A stretch of 41,258 nucleotides of DNA from UPXZ01 sp964634605 (GCA_964634605.1 CAZWLJ010000029.1:1-41258); one strand, 5' to 3'; counted from the stretch's first letter, positions 27,148 through 36,097 are shown. Notes: generated from the letters alone by a model not told the origin. Numbers and translations are program-made.

Positions 27148-28479
27148 ATGGACTTCTTAAATGATAATCTGCCTTTGAATTTGCCGCTTGCAAATTCATC
27201 CATTATAAAAGTAATCGGTGTGGGAGGAGGTGGTGGCAATGCTGTCAACCATATGTACAGTCAGGGAATAACTGATGTATCTTTCGTAGTATGCAATACC
27301 GACAATCAGGATCTGGCACGATCGCCGGTACCCATCAAGGTACAGCTTGGCAAGAACATTACACAGGGTCTTGGAGCAGGCGGACGCCCTGAAGTGGCAC
27401 GCCGTGCGGCCGAAGAATCGGAAGAAGATATCAAACGGATGCTTGCCGATAACACAAAAATGGTGTTTATTACAGCCGGGATGGGAGGCGGAACCGGTAC
27501 CGGAGCTTCGCCCATCGTAGCCAAAGTGGCTCACGAAATGGGAATTCTGACTGTAGGCATCGTTACAATACCTTTTGCTTTCGAAGGCAACCAGAAAATC
27601 AGGCAGGCACTCGAAGGTGTTGTGGCGCTGAGTGAATATGTGGATGCCATCCTGGTAATCAACAACGAAAAGCTGAAACAGATTTACCCCGACCTGGAAT
27701 TGTCCAACGCTTTTGCCAAAGCCGACGACGTACTCACCAACGCCGCCAAAGCGATAGCAGAAATCATAACCGTACCCGGCTACATCAATACCGACTTTGC
27801 AGATGTTAGCACCATCATGCGCAACGGGAAAGTAGCTATCATGAACACCGGGTATTCTTCGGGCGAAAACCGCATCACAAAAGCCATTGAAGATGCCCTC
27901 AACTCACCGCTGCTGAATACAAACGATGTAAATGGCGCCGGAAAAGTACTGCTGAGTCTTTACTGCTCAACGAACAACCAGATAAAAATGGAAGAAATTT
28001 CACAGATTCATGATTTCATGGCCAAAGTAGGCGAAAATGTGACCGTAATCTGGGGGGCAAGTTTCGACGATACGCTCGGCGATAAAGTCAAAATCACCCT
28101 GATTGCAACCGGATTTGACGTGAAAGACATACCCGGAATGCCTGCTTCGGTGCTGAAAAAGTACAAGATGGACGAAACCGGGCAGGAAAATGAAGAAGAT
28201 GAAACGGAAAATAATATTTTCGACGAGCAGCTTGAGGAACATAAAAAAACCTCGGAAGCTGAAATCAGCAAAGCCATGGGCGAACTTTACGGCGACTCCA
28301 TCAAACCCGTCAGACAAAAGGAAACAAAATCCGAAGAGGTTATTCAGGAGGTTTTACAGTTTGAAGCCGTACAGGAAGACACGCTGCCGGTAATTGATAT
28401 CTTTGATCTCGATAACGACGACACACTGTCAAAAATGGAGCAAATCCCGGCGTGGAGACGGCGTCTGATGAAAAAATAA
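27148..28479 (+). CDS. ftsZ: FtsZ, tubulin-like division GTPase
   Basis: A 443-residue protein. The GTP-binding signature GGGTGTG is at residues 113-119, and the T7 catalytic loop NTDFAD follows about 100 residues later. KVIGVGGGGGNAVNHM opens the Rossmann part. An acidic, variable linker (about residues 335-420) leads to a conserved C-terminal peptide ending IPAWRRRLMKK, which binds FtsA. FtsZ forms the Z ring. It is 37 bp downstream of ftsA. Confidence 0.98.
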   Translation: MDFLNDNLPLNLPLANSSIIKVIGVGGGGGNAVNHMYSQGITDVSFVVCNTDNQDLARSPVPIKVQLGKNITQGLGAGGRPEVARRAAEESEEDIKRMLADNTKMVFITAGMGGGTGTGASPIVAKVAHEMGILTVGIVTIPFAFEGNQKIRQALEGVVALSEYVDAILVINNEKLKQIYPDLELSNAFAKADDVLTNAAKAIAEIITVPGYINTDFADVSTIMRNGKVAIMNTGYSSGENRITKAIEDALNSPLLNTNDVNGAGKVLLSLYCSTNNQIKMEEISQIHDFMAKVGENVTVIWGASFDDTLGDKVKITLIATGFDVKDIPGMPASVLKKYKMDETGQENEEDETENNIFDEQLEEHKKTSEAEISKAMGELYGDSIKPVRQKETKSEEVIQEVLQFEAVQEDTLPVIDIFDLDNDDTLSKMEQIPAWRRRLMKK

Positions 28480-28564
28480 CAATCACTTTAGGGGTGTGTA
28501 ACAGCATCCGGTTTATTATTTTCAATTATTCGTTTAACCAAAATAACAATTCAATAAAAAAACG

Positions 28565-29020
28565 ATGGAAAAGATTTTCGAACAAATCAACAACGATATC
28601 AAGGCTGCCATGTTGGCCCGCGAAAAAGTGACACTGGAAGCATTGCGCGGAATAAAAAAAGAATTTCTGGAAGCCAAAACTGCCAAAGGCAGCGACGGGA
28701 TACTGCACGATGAGCAGGCAGTAAAAATCATGCAGAAAATGGTAAAACAACGCAAGGAAACAGCTCTGATCTATTCGGGACAGAACCGTCCGGAACTGGC
28801 AGAAAACGAACTGGCAGAAGCTGCTGTCATTGAACGTTATCTGCCACAGCAAATGTCCGAAAGCGAACTGGAAGCTGCACTCACCGAAATTATTGCTCAG
28901 GCAGGTGCTTCAGGTCCGCAGGATATGGGTAAAGTAATGGGGGCAGCCACCAGACAGCTTGCAGGAAAAGCTGATGGCAGAATGATTTCTGAGAAAGTAA
29001 AATCACTGCTGAACAGGTAA
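28565..29020 (+). CDS. GatB/YqeY domain-containing protein
   Basis: A 151-residue helical protein of the YqeY family, typical length. The start (IFEQINNDIKAAMLAREKVTLEALRGIKKEF) and DMGKVMGAATRQLAGKADGR are characteristic. It resembles the C-terminal tRNA-binding part of GatB. Stand-alone members may act in tRNA-dependent amidation, but their role is not established. It is the last gene before the strong terminator at 29059-29099, so it is probably part of the dcw transcript; this neighbour is usual after ftsZ in Bacteroidetes. Confidence 0.9.
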   Translation: MEKIFEQINNDIKAAMLAREKVTLEALRGIKKEFLEAKTAKGSDGILHDEQAVKIMQKMVKQRKETALIYSGQNRPELAENELAEAAVIERYLPQQMSESELEAALTEIIAQAGASGPQDMGKVMGAATRQLAGKADGRMISEKVKSLLNR

Positions 29021-29058
29021 TCTCTTAGGGCGGGTTTTCTTTTTCAGGTGAAAAATAC

Positions 29059-29099
29059 AAGCGAAGGCATGATGATTACATGCCTTCGCTTTGTTTTTT
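29059..29099. terminator. Intrinsic terminator ending the dcw cluster, probably bidirectional
   Basis: A perfect stem (AAGCGAAGGCATG paired with CATGCCTTCGCTT, 13 bp, 7-nt loop) is followed by TGTTTTTT on the + strand. On the minus strand an AT-rich TTGTATTTTT follows. It lies between yqeY-like and tetR, which converge, and so can serve both. Confidence 0.92.
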
Positions 29100-29123
29100 C
29101 AGAATAAAGTCAGTAATTCACCT

Positions 29124-29708
29124 TTAACTAAGGCTTATGCCGCTAAAAATAAATTCAACTATCTCGTGTTTGTTTTTTTCAAATTCGGAAGTCAGGTTCT
29201 GGCGGATATATGGTATTTCAAGTCCTTTGAGCGAATACATAATGATGGTGGATGCAATTTCAGTATCCATTCTTTTGAATTTTCCGGATGCTACACCCTC
29301 TTCCAGGATATTTCTGATAATTTTCAGTTCGATGACATCCATTTTCCGGCGCGAGCGTTCCACTTCGTAAATATCCTTGAAGAAATCGGCGCGAAGGGTT
29401 CCGTTACGCGTTACCGACTGTTTTATCGAATCCAGATGAATGATAATGTGATTTCTGAGCTTTTCAAAAGCATCAATCGTTTTTTTCATATTCTCTTCGA
29501 GCGCCATGATAACCAGGTTCAACTCATATTCGATAACGGCTTTATACACCTCATCCTTATTTTTGAAGTAGGTATAAAGCGTTCTCCTCCCCTTTTTCGA
29601 AGCTTCTGCAATGTCGTTCATGGTAATATTTTTCTTACCCCGCGATGCAAAAAGTTCACGAGCTACATCTATCAGTTGTTTTTTAGTTTTGGAAGTAAGC
29701 AAAGACAT
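29124..29708 (-). CDS. TetR-family transcriptional regulator
   Basis: A 194-residue protein. The N-terminal TetR helix-turn-helix covers residues about 9-55 (ARELFASRGKKNITMNDIA, then SKKGRRTLYTYFKNKDEV). The C-terminal ligand domain is helical and divergent, so the ligand cannot be read. The gene lies 81 bp downstream of the GATE membrane protein on the same strand, so the two may form an operon. It could regulate that operon through the palindrome at 30854-30867; this is inferred. Confidence 0.9.
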   Translation of the reverse strand: MSLLTSKTKKQLIDVARELFASRGKKNITMNDIAEASKKGRRTLYTYFKNKDEVYKAVIEYELNLVIMALEENMKKTIDAFEKLRNHIIIHLDSIKQSVTRNGTLRADFFKDIYEVERSRRKMDVIELKIIRNILEEGVASGKFKRMDTEIASTIIMYSLKGLEIPYIRQNLTSEFEKNKHEIVEFIFSGISLS

Positions 29709-29789
29709 GATGCTGATATAATTAATTGAGGATAAAGTTATTCATTTGACCAGTAAAGTGCAAGAAGCCCGATTTGTTTTTCAGCAATT

Positions 29790-30740
29790 TTAACTTTTTT
29801 CCGGTTTCAGCGGTGGATTTAAATTTAATTTCTGCCAAAGCCTGACAAACCACACGATTACGATTGCGAGTACAAACCGCGGAACAATCATCCAGAGTAC
29901 AGGAACTCCTATGGCGGCAAAAAGCAACGTATCTTCGAGTGTGGAGTGATTCACGGCAATATGGTAATTGAGCAGATTGGCATCGTGCCGGGAGAGTTCA
30001 CCACTTTCCACTTCGTCTATCATCACCGCGGATCCGTAGGTAAGTCCCAGAATATGAGCCACAAACCACAGAAATGAACAGTTCCGGGGCAATCCCATCA
30101 CGCTCATAAGCGGTGCAAGCGAGCGGGAAATGATATCCAGAATTTTGAACTCTTTCAGAATGTTCTGCAAAAGCATCAGTCCGGTGATAATCAGCAGAAT
30201 CTTCACAATCAGCCAGAACGAACTGACCAGCCACGCCTGAAGCATATCGGTGAATGAAAGATACTCACGGGCATCAGCTGCCACCAGATTCGTTTCGATA
30301 GAAGCGGGAAGCATCAGGTTGAGAAAATAGGCTGCTACAAAAGCACTGATAATCCTCAGTAAAAACATGGTGAGATACCGGGACCCGGTTTTACTCTGAA
30401 CGGCTGTTTCCACTATCATGTTGTGGGCTATCAGACACATTACTGACAGAATAATCACATCCCTGGGATTGAGCGGAAGAGTGGCAATGATGGCAATGGG
30501 AGCATAGAGCGACATCATAATACTGGTAATAAACACGATAGCTGCTTCGCCGGGCAGGCCAATGACCGAAAACACCGGAGAAAGATAACGCGCTATCATC
30601 TCTATCACGCCCGTGTACTGCAGAATGCTGACGGCAAGACTGATGGGGATGATGATTTTCAGCAGCCAGAGAGTAGTTTTACCGGCTTTCGGTAATGCTG
30701 AAGTCACCGCTGAACGTGTTCTTTGAAGTATTGTTGCCAT
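29790..30740 (-). CDS. Nucleoside-recognition (GATE) domain membrane protein
   Basis: A 316-residue protein with about eight membrane segments and two related halves. LWLLKIIIPISLAVSILQYTG and the later FWLIVKILLIITGLMLLQNIL open the two GATE-type domains; LGLTYGSAVMIDE in the second half is a family block. Related proteins include SpmA/SpmB and YjiH/YjiG; the substrate is unknown. I start it at ATG 30740 (MATILQRTRS). The longer frame needs a TTG at 30800 and would translate a terminator-like hairpin. The leader has an unusual structure (see 30762-30867). Confidence 0.8.
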   Translation of the reverse strand: MATILQRTRSAVTSALPKAGKTTLWLLKIIIPISLAVSILQYTGVIEMIARYLSPVFSVIGLPGEAAIVFITSIMMSLYAPIAIIATLPLNPRDVIILSVMCLIAHNMIVETAVQSKTGSRYLTMFLLRIISAFVAAYFLNLMLPASIETNLVAADAREYLSFTDMLQAWLVSSFWLIVKILLIITGLMLLQNILKEFKILDIISRSLAPLMSVMGLPRNCSFLWFVAHILGLTYGSAVMIDEVESGELSRHDANLLNYHIAVNHSTLEDTLLFAAIGVPVLWMIVPRFVLAIVIVWFVRLWQKLNLNPPLKPEKS

Positions 30741-30761
30741 TTTCAATTTGATAATTTGTAC

Positions 30762-30790
30762 AAAAAAAGAAAGGTTGTCTCCCGACAACC
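30762..30790 (-). terminator. Intrinsic terminator inside the leader of the GATE gene
   Basis: On the minus strand GGTTGTC-GGGA-GACAACC is a perfect 7-bp stem with a 4-nt loop, followed at once by TTTCTTTTTTT. It lies between the predicted promoter (30836-30843) and the start codon (30740). It is placed like an attenuator, or like the end of a separate short RNA of about 65 nt. Confidence 0.7.
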
Positions 30791-30835
30791 CAATCTTCAA
30801 TTAACCTTAAATCTAATACCATGAAAAACACGATG

Positions 30836-30867
30836 CAAAGATAGCATGTTTTTATGTTATAAAACAT
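30836..30867 (-). promoter_or_regulatory. Promoter and palindrome upstream of the GATE gene
   Basis: The minus strand carries a perfect -7 box TATCTTTG (30843-30836). No good -33 TTG is present. Instead a palindromic element ATGTTTTATAACAT (arms ATGTT and AACAT, 4 bp apart; 30854-30867) lies 10 bp upstream of the -7 box. A nearly identical element occurs at the promoter at 37195-37225. Confidence 0.6.
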
Positions 30868-30993
30868 AGTTTTGATGAATAAATTGCCTATATTAACTCT
30901 AATTAACTTAAAAAAAATGATTCAACTATCCCGGAAGAGTAAATCATCCTCATTAAAAAAATTAGCAGGGATAATATTTCGGACAAAATTATC

Positions 30994-31001
30994 TATTTTT
31001 G
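30994..31001 (+). promoter_or_regulatory. -7 box of the split-barrel flavoprotein gene
   Basis: TATTTTTG is a perfect TAnnTTTG match 13 bp before ATG 31015. No clear -33 element stands 19-21 bp upstream. Transcription would start near 31006, leaving a leader of 10 nt or less. Confidence 0.5.
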
Positions 31002-31014
31002 CGTAAAAATAAAC

Positions 31015-31506
31015 ATGATGAGAACAAGTTTTATCACGGACAGGGAAGAAATTGATCAAATTATCGAAAGTTGCAGCCATTGTTTCGTAGGAATGGCTGA
31101 GAAAGATGGCAGTCCATACGTAATTCCGATGAATTTCGGTTATGCTGACGGTGTCATCATTCTGCATTCAGGTCCGCACGGGAAGCATCTGAACCTTCTC
31201 GGCGTTGACAACCGGGTATGTGTGACTTTCTGCACGCAAAACAACAAAATCATGTATCAGCATCCCGACGTGGCATGCAGCTACAGCATGGAGTCGAAAA
31301 GTGTGCTGTGTAAAGGGAAAATAGAGTTTGTGGAAGACCAGGAGGAAAAAGAAAGGCTGATCAAACTCTTCATGAAACATTATACCGAACGACAATTCAA
31401 AATATCTGCTCCGGCCATCCGCAACGTAAAAGTATGGAAACTCTTACCTGAAACCATCACAGCAAAAGCATTCGGGCAAAACTTCAGGGGTGGCGGCACG
31501 CTGTAA
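31015..31506 (+). CDS. Pyridoxamine 5'-phosphate oxidase-like FMN-binding split-barrel protein
   Basis: A 163-residue protein. The pattern CFVGMAEKDGSPYVIPMNFGY, then IILHSGPHGKHLNLL and VCVTFC, is typical of the split-barrel flavin-binding family related to pyridoxamine phosphate oxidase and to NimA-type nitroimidazole reductases. The specific reaction cannot be read. A true PdxH role is unlikely, since this protein is shorter and lacks the PdxH C-terminal block as far as I can see. It is a single-gene unit on the + strand, divergent from the GATE gene. Confidence 0.82.
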   Translation: MMRTSFITDREEIDQIIESCSHCFVGMAEKDGSPYVIPMNFGYADGVIILHSGPHGKHLNLLGVDNRVCVTFCTQNNKIMYQHPDVACSYSMESKSVLCKGKIEFVEDQEEKERLIKLFMKHYTERQFKISAPAIRNVKVWKLLPETITAKAFGQNFRGGGTL

Positions 31507-31583
31507 AGTCAGTATAATAGCTCTGTACAGAAGCTTCACGGGAACCCGGTGTTTATAAAAATCAGTGCGACGAATCAGAGCGC

Positions 31584-33332
31584 TCAGAGTTTTTTCAGTC
31601 GGGCAATAAGTACCGAATCCATTTTGTAATGGTCGTTGCAGAACTGCACCTCCCCATTCTGACCCGTAAAACAGGTACGGTAATCTATCAGTACCGTTAC
31701 ACCGGGTTTCAGTTCCACCCTTTTCAGCTTTTTCAGTCCGTCACCTTTCGAAAGAGCTCTTTTTCCTTCCGGAGTTTTGGCCTGCAACCCGATAGAATGT
31801 CTGATCCGGTCCTGCAGTATATTGTTTTCTCTGACTTGCCTGTTGTCGGATGAATCCACGTCGTGAAGGCAGAAGAAAGCCAGATCGAGTGGTTTTTCAA
31901 CCCTTACACAGCCGTGGCTTAATCCTCGGTAATGGAGTCTGAACGCCGATTTGTTGTTTGTATCGTGCAAATACACACTGAACGGGTTTGAAAAGTTAAA
32001 TTTCAGTCGTCCCAACGAGTTGTCTGATCCCGCATCCTGCACAATTACGTATGGCTGATGCCTGTTGCTCACGCTGTCCCAGGGCACCTCCGTTCCGCTC
32101 ACTTCCACCCGGTCTCTGTAAATTTTCATTCTGTTTCTTTGCAGATATTCAGGATCGGATTTCATGCGTTTGCTAACCTCGTTGACGATGATGCTGTTTG
32201 GCACTGTCCAGGTCGGGTTCAGTACCACTTCATACATTTTTCCGTACAGGAGCGGTGTTTTGTTTTTGGGAGGTTTACCTACCACCACTTTCATGGTTTG
32301 TACCAGTGTATCACCCTTCAGAGCCTGCAGGGTCATATTTGCTACGTTCACATGCACATATTTTCTCGAAATATCATTTTTCGGTTTCCAGCGAAGCCGC
32401 TCCAGGTTGGCAGCCACTATCCAGTATTGCTTTTCGAAACTCCGGTTCAGTGCTGTGATAGTACCGTTTCCTATCTCTTTATCTATCAACAGATTATACT
32501 TCATTCTGAACTTATCCAGTGCTGCCATTAGCGTATCGCCGAGCACGTTGTAAACCGAATCTGCATCTGCTGAAAATGGCAATTCACCCGTTATCATCAG
32601 CCGCCGTGCCACAAGCGGCACCGAAGGATGTTCATTGCCCGCTTTGATGGTTTTTTTCGGAGGTAACAGCGGAACGGGCGAAATGACAGAATCCTTCAGC
32701 TGAAGTAATTTCTGCATTTCATGCTGAAGAGTGATGTATTCCTCCGTTTTGGGCGTTACTTCATCCAGGTAATATCCCAGCGAGTCGGAGTTGGAAAATA
32801 TTGATCGTACAAAAGCAGCATCGGGTTGCTGTACCTGAATATAATATTCATCGGGGTATAGTTTCAACGGATGAACAAAACCGTATTTCATGCCCTTGCA
32901 GTATTTAAAATAAACATCGGTAAGCATAATCTCGGCTTTGGCAAGTGCTGTATAATCGGGATTTTTGAAATCGAGGTTTGCAGTATGCTCCAGTACCTGC
33001 TTCATACCGAAATAATTGGGTTCAATACCGTGCTCCCCGGAAGCCATTATCACCCGGTTCAGGGTATCAGTATTGTCAGTGAAGCTATTCAGATCAGAAA
33101 ACCAAAACGAGTTCATCCTTTTGTTCCGGTAAATCCGGAAATAATGCGACTGTGCGGCCGTATCCATAGTCTGGATATACGCTGTCAGCGCCTGCTGAAA
33201 TGAAACGGTATCAGGGAGGGTTTTTCTTGCATGCAGAAAATGATTTCCGTATTTTTTTCCATCCATGTTGCATACCACAGTGAGGAAAATCACTGATAAA
33301 AGCAGCATAATTAAGATGGTCCATTTTCTCAT
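31584..33332 (-). CDS. YcbB-type L,D-transpeptidase (YkuD domain)
   Basis: A 582-residue protein with an N-terminal membrane anchor or signal (residues about 5-21). The long scaffold region (about 40-310) includes the second-half block of YcbB proteins (IVAANLERLRW). The YkuD catalytic domain follows (VHVNVANMTLQALKGD to about 500). The active-site motif is SHGCVRVEKP with His473 and the nucleophile Cys475; the upstream HDTNNKSAF is also conserved. It should form 3-3 crosslinks in peptidoglycan or attach proteins, in the periplasm. The candidate lipobox LTVVC lacks the small residue usually before Cys, so lipidation is doubtful. Its promoter has TATTTTTG at 33362-33355 and a palindrome at 33371-33387. 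Confidence 0.9.
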   Translation of the reverse strand: MRKWTILIMLLLSVIFLTVVCNMDGKKYGNHFLHARKTLPDTVSFQQALTAYIQTMDTAAQSHYFRIYRNKRMNSFWFSDLNSFTDNTDTLNRVIMASGEHGIEPNYFGMKQVLEHTANLDFKNPDYTALAKAEIMLTDVYFKYCKGMKYGFVHPLKLYPDEYYIQVQQPDAAFVRSIFSNSDSLGYYLDEVTPKTEEYITLQHEMQKLLQLKDSVISPVPLLPPKKTIKAGNEHPSVPLVARRLMITGELPFSADADSVYNVLGDTLMAALDKFRMKYNLLIDKEIGNGTITALNRSFEKQYWIVAANLERLRWKPKNDISRKYVHVNVANMTLQALKGDTLVQTMKVVVGKPPKNKTPLLYGKMYEVVLNPTWTVPNSIIVNEVSKRMKSDPEYLQRNRMKIYRDRVEVSGTEVPWDSVSNRHQPYVIVQDAGSDNSLGRLKFNFSNPFSVYLHDTNNKSAFRLHYRGLSHGCVRVEKPLDLAFFCLHDVDSSDNRQVRENNILQDRIRHSIGLQAKTPEGKRALSKGDGLKKLKRVELKPGVTVLIDYRTCFTGQNGEVQFCNDHYKMDSVLIARLKKL

Positions 33333-33370
33333 ATCACTGAAAAGTAAGAAGAAGCAAAAATAATAAAAAG

Positions 33371-33387
33371 TTGTAAATTATTTACAA
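33371..33387. promoter_or_regulatory. 17-bp perfect palindrome at the L,D-transpeptidase promoter
   Basis: TTGTAAAT-T-ATTTACAA is perfectly symmetric around one base. It starts 9 bp upstream of the TATTTTTG -7 box (minus strand, 33362-33355) and so covers part of the -33 region. Size and symmetry fit a dimeric repressor site; which protein binds is unknown. Confidence 0.55.
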
Positions 33388-33516
33388 ATTTCATATAAAA
33401 ATAAATGAATTAACGAAAAAAGGAAGTTATTTTTATGAATTAATATTAAAATACAATCTTCTGTTTCTGTAAAATCAGTTTAAAATTCAATCTGTTTTCA
33501 AAATTAACAGATTCCT

Positions 33517-33533
33517 TTGGCATAACTATTGAG
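33517..33533 (+). promoter_or_regulatory. Possible sigma-54 promoter upstream of lon
   Basis: TTGGCATA-ACTA-TTGAG resembles the -24/-12 consensus TTGGCACG-N4-TTGCW. The -24 GG is at 33519-33520 with correct spacing, but the -12 GC is GA. No TAnnTTTG box with a good -33 was found for lon. The resulting leader would be about 125 nt. Confidence 0.35.
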
Positions 33534-33670
33534 TTAATAAAGTGATGCGTAAAAGCTTATATAGTTATTGTTTTGATATTCAGAATGTTAACACACAACC
33601 AATAAACAGAACATTCTGCACAAGTGCCATTTTGGCAGTATTAATTAGCACAAAAGAGAAAAAACGTCAG

Positions 33671-36097
33671 ATGAAGAAACAGTTCGACAGTTTATTTACA
33701 AGCGAAATGATGGGTGAATCGGAAGTATATCCGATAATATCGCTGGATGAGAATCCCACGGATATTAATCTGAATTCAGGTGATGAGTTACCGGTTTTGC
33801 CGCTCCGCAACATGGTTATCTATCCGGGTGTGCTGGTACCTGTTTCGGTGGCTCGCCCCAAATCACTCCGGCTCATTCGTCAGGCTCAGGCCAACGACGG
33901 TCTGATAGGCGCATGCACTCAGATCGACAAGAAAATTGAAGATCCGGGTATCGATCAGCTTTATAAAATGGGCGTGGCTGCTCATATTGTGCGTGTGCTT
34001 GATATGCCCGACAACACCACAACCGTGATACTGGAGGGGAAAAAACGTTTCAGACTGGGCGAACTCGTAAGCAACAGACCTTACATGAAAGCCAGGATAT
34101 ATCCGGTGGATGACGTGCTGCCCGATACTTCCGACAAATCATTTATAGCCTTGTCATCCACCATCCGTGATCTGGCAGTAAAAATAATCGAAGGTTCCGG
34201 TATTGTTCCTCCCGAAATGGCATTTGCCATCCGAAACATCGAAAATCCGGTTTTTCTGATCAATTATATCTGTACCAACTTCGGAATAAACGTGGAAGAA
34301 AAGCAGCGCCTGCTCGAAATTGACGATGTGATGGAACGTGGTTTTCAGCTGCTCAACCTGCTGAACAAAGAATCACAGATGATTGAAATCAAGACTTCCA
34401 TTCAGAATAAAGTGAAAGAGGGCATTGACCAGCAGCAGCGCGAATACTTCCTGCAGCAGCAGATAAAAACGATTCAGAACGAACTGGGTGAAAACTCACC
34501 GGAGTACGATGCCAATGAACTTCGTGAACGTGCCAAAACTAAAAAATGGAACGTGCAAGTAGCCAAAACTTTCGATAAAGAACTCCGGAAACTGGAACGG
34601 ATGAGCCAGCACTCACCGGAGTATACTGTGCAGCTCAATTATGTGGAAACCATGCTCGATATACCCTGGGGCGAATACACCAAAGATAATTTTAATCTGA
34701 AAAACGCCAGAAAGGTGCTGGAAAAAGACCATTTCGGTATGGATTCGGTAAAAGAACGCATACTGGAACATCTGGCAGTGCTCAAACTGAAAGGCGACAT
34801 GAAATCACCCATTATCTGCCTTTACGGACCTCCGGGTGTGGGTAAAACTTCCCTCGGTAAATCCATAGCTGCCTCGCTGGGCCGGAAATACGTGCGAATG
34901 TCGCTGGGCGGACTCCACGACGAAGCCGAAATACGCGGACATCGCCGCACTTACATCGGCGCCATGCCCGGACGAATCATGCAAAATATCAAAAAAGCTG
35001 AATCGGCCAATCCGGTTTTCGTACTGGACGAAGTAGATAAAATCAATGCCGACTATAAAGGCGATCCCTCATCGGCACTGCTCGAAGTACTTGATCCGGA
35101 ACAAAATCATGCATTCCACGATAATTACCTTGACATCGATTTCGACCTGACGAAAGTACTGTTCATTGCCACAGCCAATAACCTGAATGCTATTCCCCGC
35201 CCGCTTCTGGACCGAATGGAACTCATCGAGGTAAGCGGCTACACGCAGGAAGAAAAAGTAGAAATAGCCATACGTCACCTGATTCCCAAGGAACTGGAAA
35301 ATCACGGCCTTACCACCGAACAGGTGAAATTAACAAAACCAGTTGTAAACCAGGTAATTGACCAGTACACCCGCGAATCGGGAGTACGCGAACTGGACCG
35401 GAAAATCACCGGACTGATGCGGAAAGTAGCATTAAAGGTGGCTACAAAACAGAAATACAACGTGGAACTTACATCCGACGATGTGAAAACTTATCTGGGA
35501 ACTCCACGTTACAGCCGCGATAAATACGAAGGCAACGAGTATGCCGGAGTGGTTACAGGACTTGCCTGGACCAGCGTAGGCGGCGAAATTCTGTTTATCG
35601 AAAGCAGCCTGAGCCCGGGTAAAACGCCGGCTCTTACCCTGACCGGCAATCTGGGCGATGTGATGAAAGAATCGGCTATGCTGGCTCTGCAATACATCAA
35701 AGCCCATGCGTCTGAACTGAATATCGATCAGAAACAGATAGAAGAAAACAGCGTGCATGTGCATATACCCGAAGGAGCCATCCCCAAAGACGGACCGTCG
35801 GCCGGTATCACGATGGTTACTTCGCTGGTATCGGCATTTACCCGCCGCAAGGTACGTAAAAACGTGGCGATGACAGGCGAAATAACTCTGAGGGGCAAGG
35901 TACTTCCTGTAGGCGGCATCAAGGAGAAAATACTGGCCGCAAAACGCGCAGGCATTACCGACATTGTGATCAGCGAAGAAAACAGGAAAGATATCGACGA
36001 AATAAAACCCGTTTACCTCAAAGGATTGAAGTTTTATTACGTAACCGATATCATGGAAGTCATTAATTTTGCGTTATTGAAAGAAAAAGTAGCGTAA
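33671..36097 (+). CDS. lon: Lon ATP-dependent protease
   Basis: An 808-residue protease with the full LonA layout: substrate-binding N-domain (from about residue 40, LPVLPLRNMVIYPGVLVPV), a helical linker, AAA+ module with Walker A GPPGVGKT (residues 386-393) and Walker B VFVLDEVDK, and a C-terminal protease domain with the Ser710-Lys753 dyad (PKDGPSAG and GGIKEK). The distance of 43 residues between the two matches E. coli Ser679-Lys722. It degrades misfolded and regulatory proteins in the cytoplasm. I start it at ATG 33671 (MKKQFDSLF); starting at 33542 would add 43 residues with no family similarity. Confidence 0.97.
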   Translation: MKKQFDSLFTSEMMGESEVYPIISLDENPTDINLNSGDELPVLPLRNMVIYPGVLVPVSVARPKSLRLIRQAQANDGLIGACTQIDKKIEDPGIDQLYKMGVAAHIVRVLDMPDNTTTVILEGKKRFRLGELVSNRPYMKARIYPVDDVLPDTSDKSFIALSSTIRDLAVKIIEGSGIVPPEMAFAIRNIENPVFLINYICTNFGINVEEKQRLLEIDDVMERGFQLLNLLNKESQMIEIKTSIQNKVKEGIDQQQREYFLQQQIKTIQNELGENSPEYDANELRERAKTKKWNVQVAKTFDKELRKLERMSQHSPEYTVQLNYVETMLDIPWGEYTKDNFNLKNARKVLEKDHFGMDSVKERILEHLAVLKLKGDMKSPIICLYGPPGVGKTSLGKSIAASLGRKYVRMSLGGLHDEAEIRGHRRTYIGAMPGRIMQNIKKAESANPVFVLDEVDKINADYKGDPSSALLEVLDPEQNHAFHDNYLDIDFDLTKVLFIATANNLNAIPRPLLDRMELIEVSGYTQEEKVEIAIRHLIPKELENHGLTTEQVKLTKPVVNQVIDQYTRESGVRELDRKITGLMRKVALKVATKQKYNVELTSDDVKTYLGTPRYSRDKYEGNEYAGVVTGLAWTSVGGEILFIESSLSPGKTPALTLTGNLGDVMKESAMLALQYIKAHASELNIDQKQIEENSVHVHIPEGAIPKDGPSAGITMVTSLVSAFTRRKVRKNVAMTGEITLRGKVLPVGGIKEKILAAKRAGITDIVISEENRKDIDEIKPVYLKGLKFYYVTDIMEVINFALLKEKVA

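Larger units (their letters stand above)
33333..33670. other. Divergent region between the L,D-transpeptidase gene and lon
   Basis: A very AT-rich gap of 338 bp without a convincing gene. It has the transpeptidase -7 box (minus strand, 33355-33362), a 17-bp palindrome (33371-33387), a possible sigma-54 promoter for lon (33517-33533) and an inverted repeat TGCCA-TTT-TGGCA (33625-33637) 34 bp before lon. An open frame from GTG 33542 or ATG 33545 runs into lon in frame, but it reads like untranslated leader. Confidence 0.6.

Noticed and set aside
29091..29729. Open frame of 212 codons on the + strand
   Set aside because: It is the mirror of the tetR gene on the minus strand, begins inside the terminator hairpin, and shows no family pattern.
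30741..30800. 20-residue extension of the GATE protein from TTG 30800
   Set aside because: It would run through the leader hairpin and T run; ATG 30740 gives a normal membrane-protein start.
33542..33670. 43-residue N-terminal extension of Lon
   Set aside because: The extension has no resemblance to Lon; ATG 33671 gives normal length.
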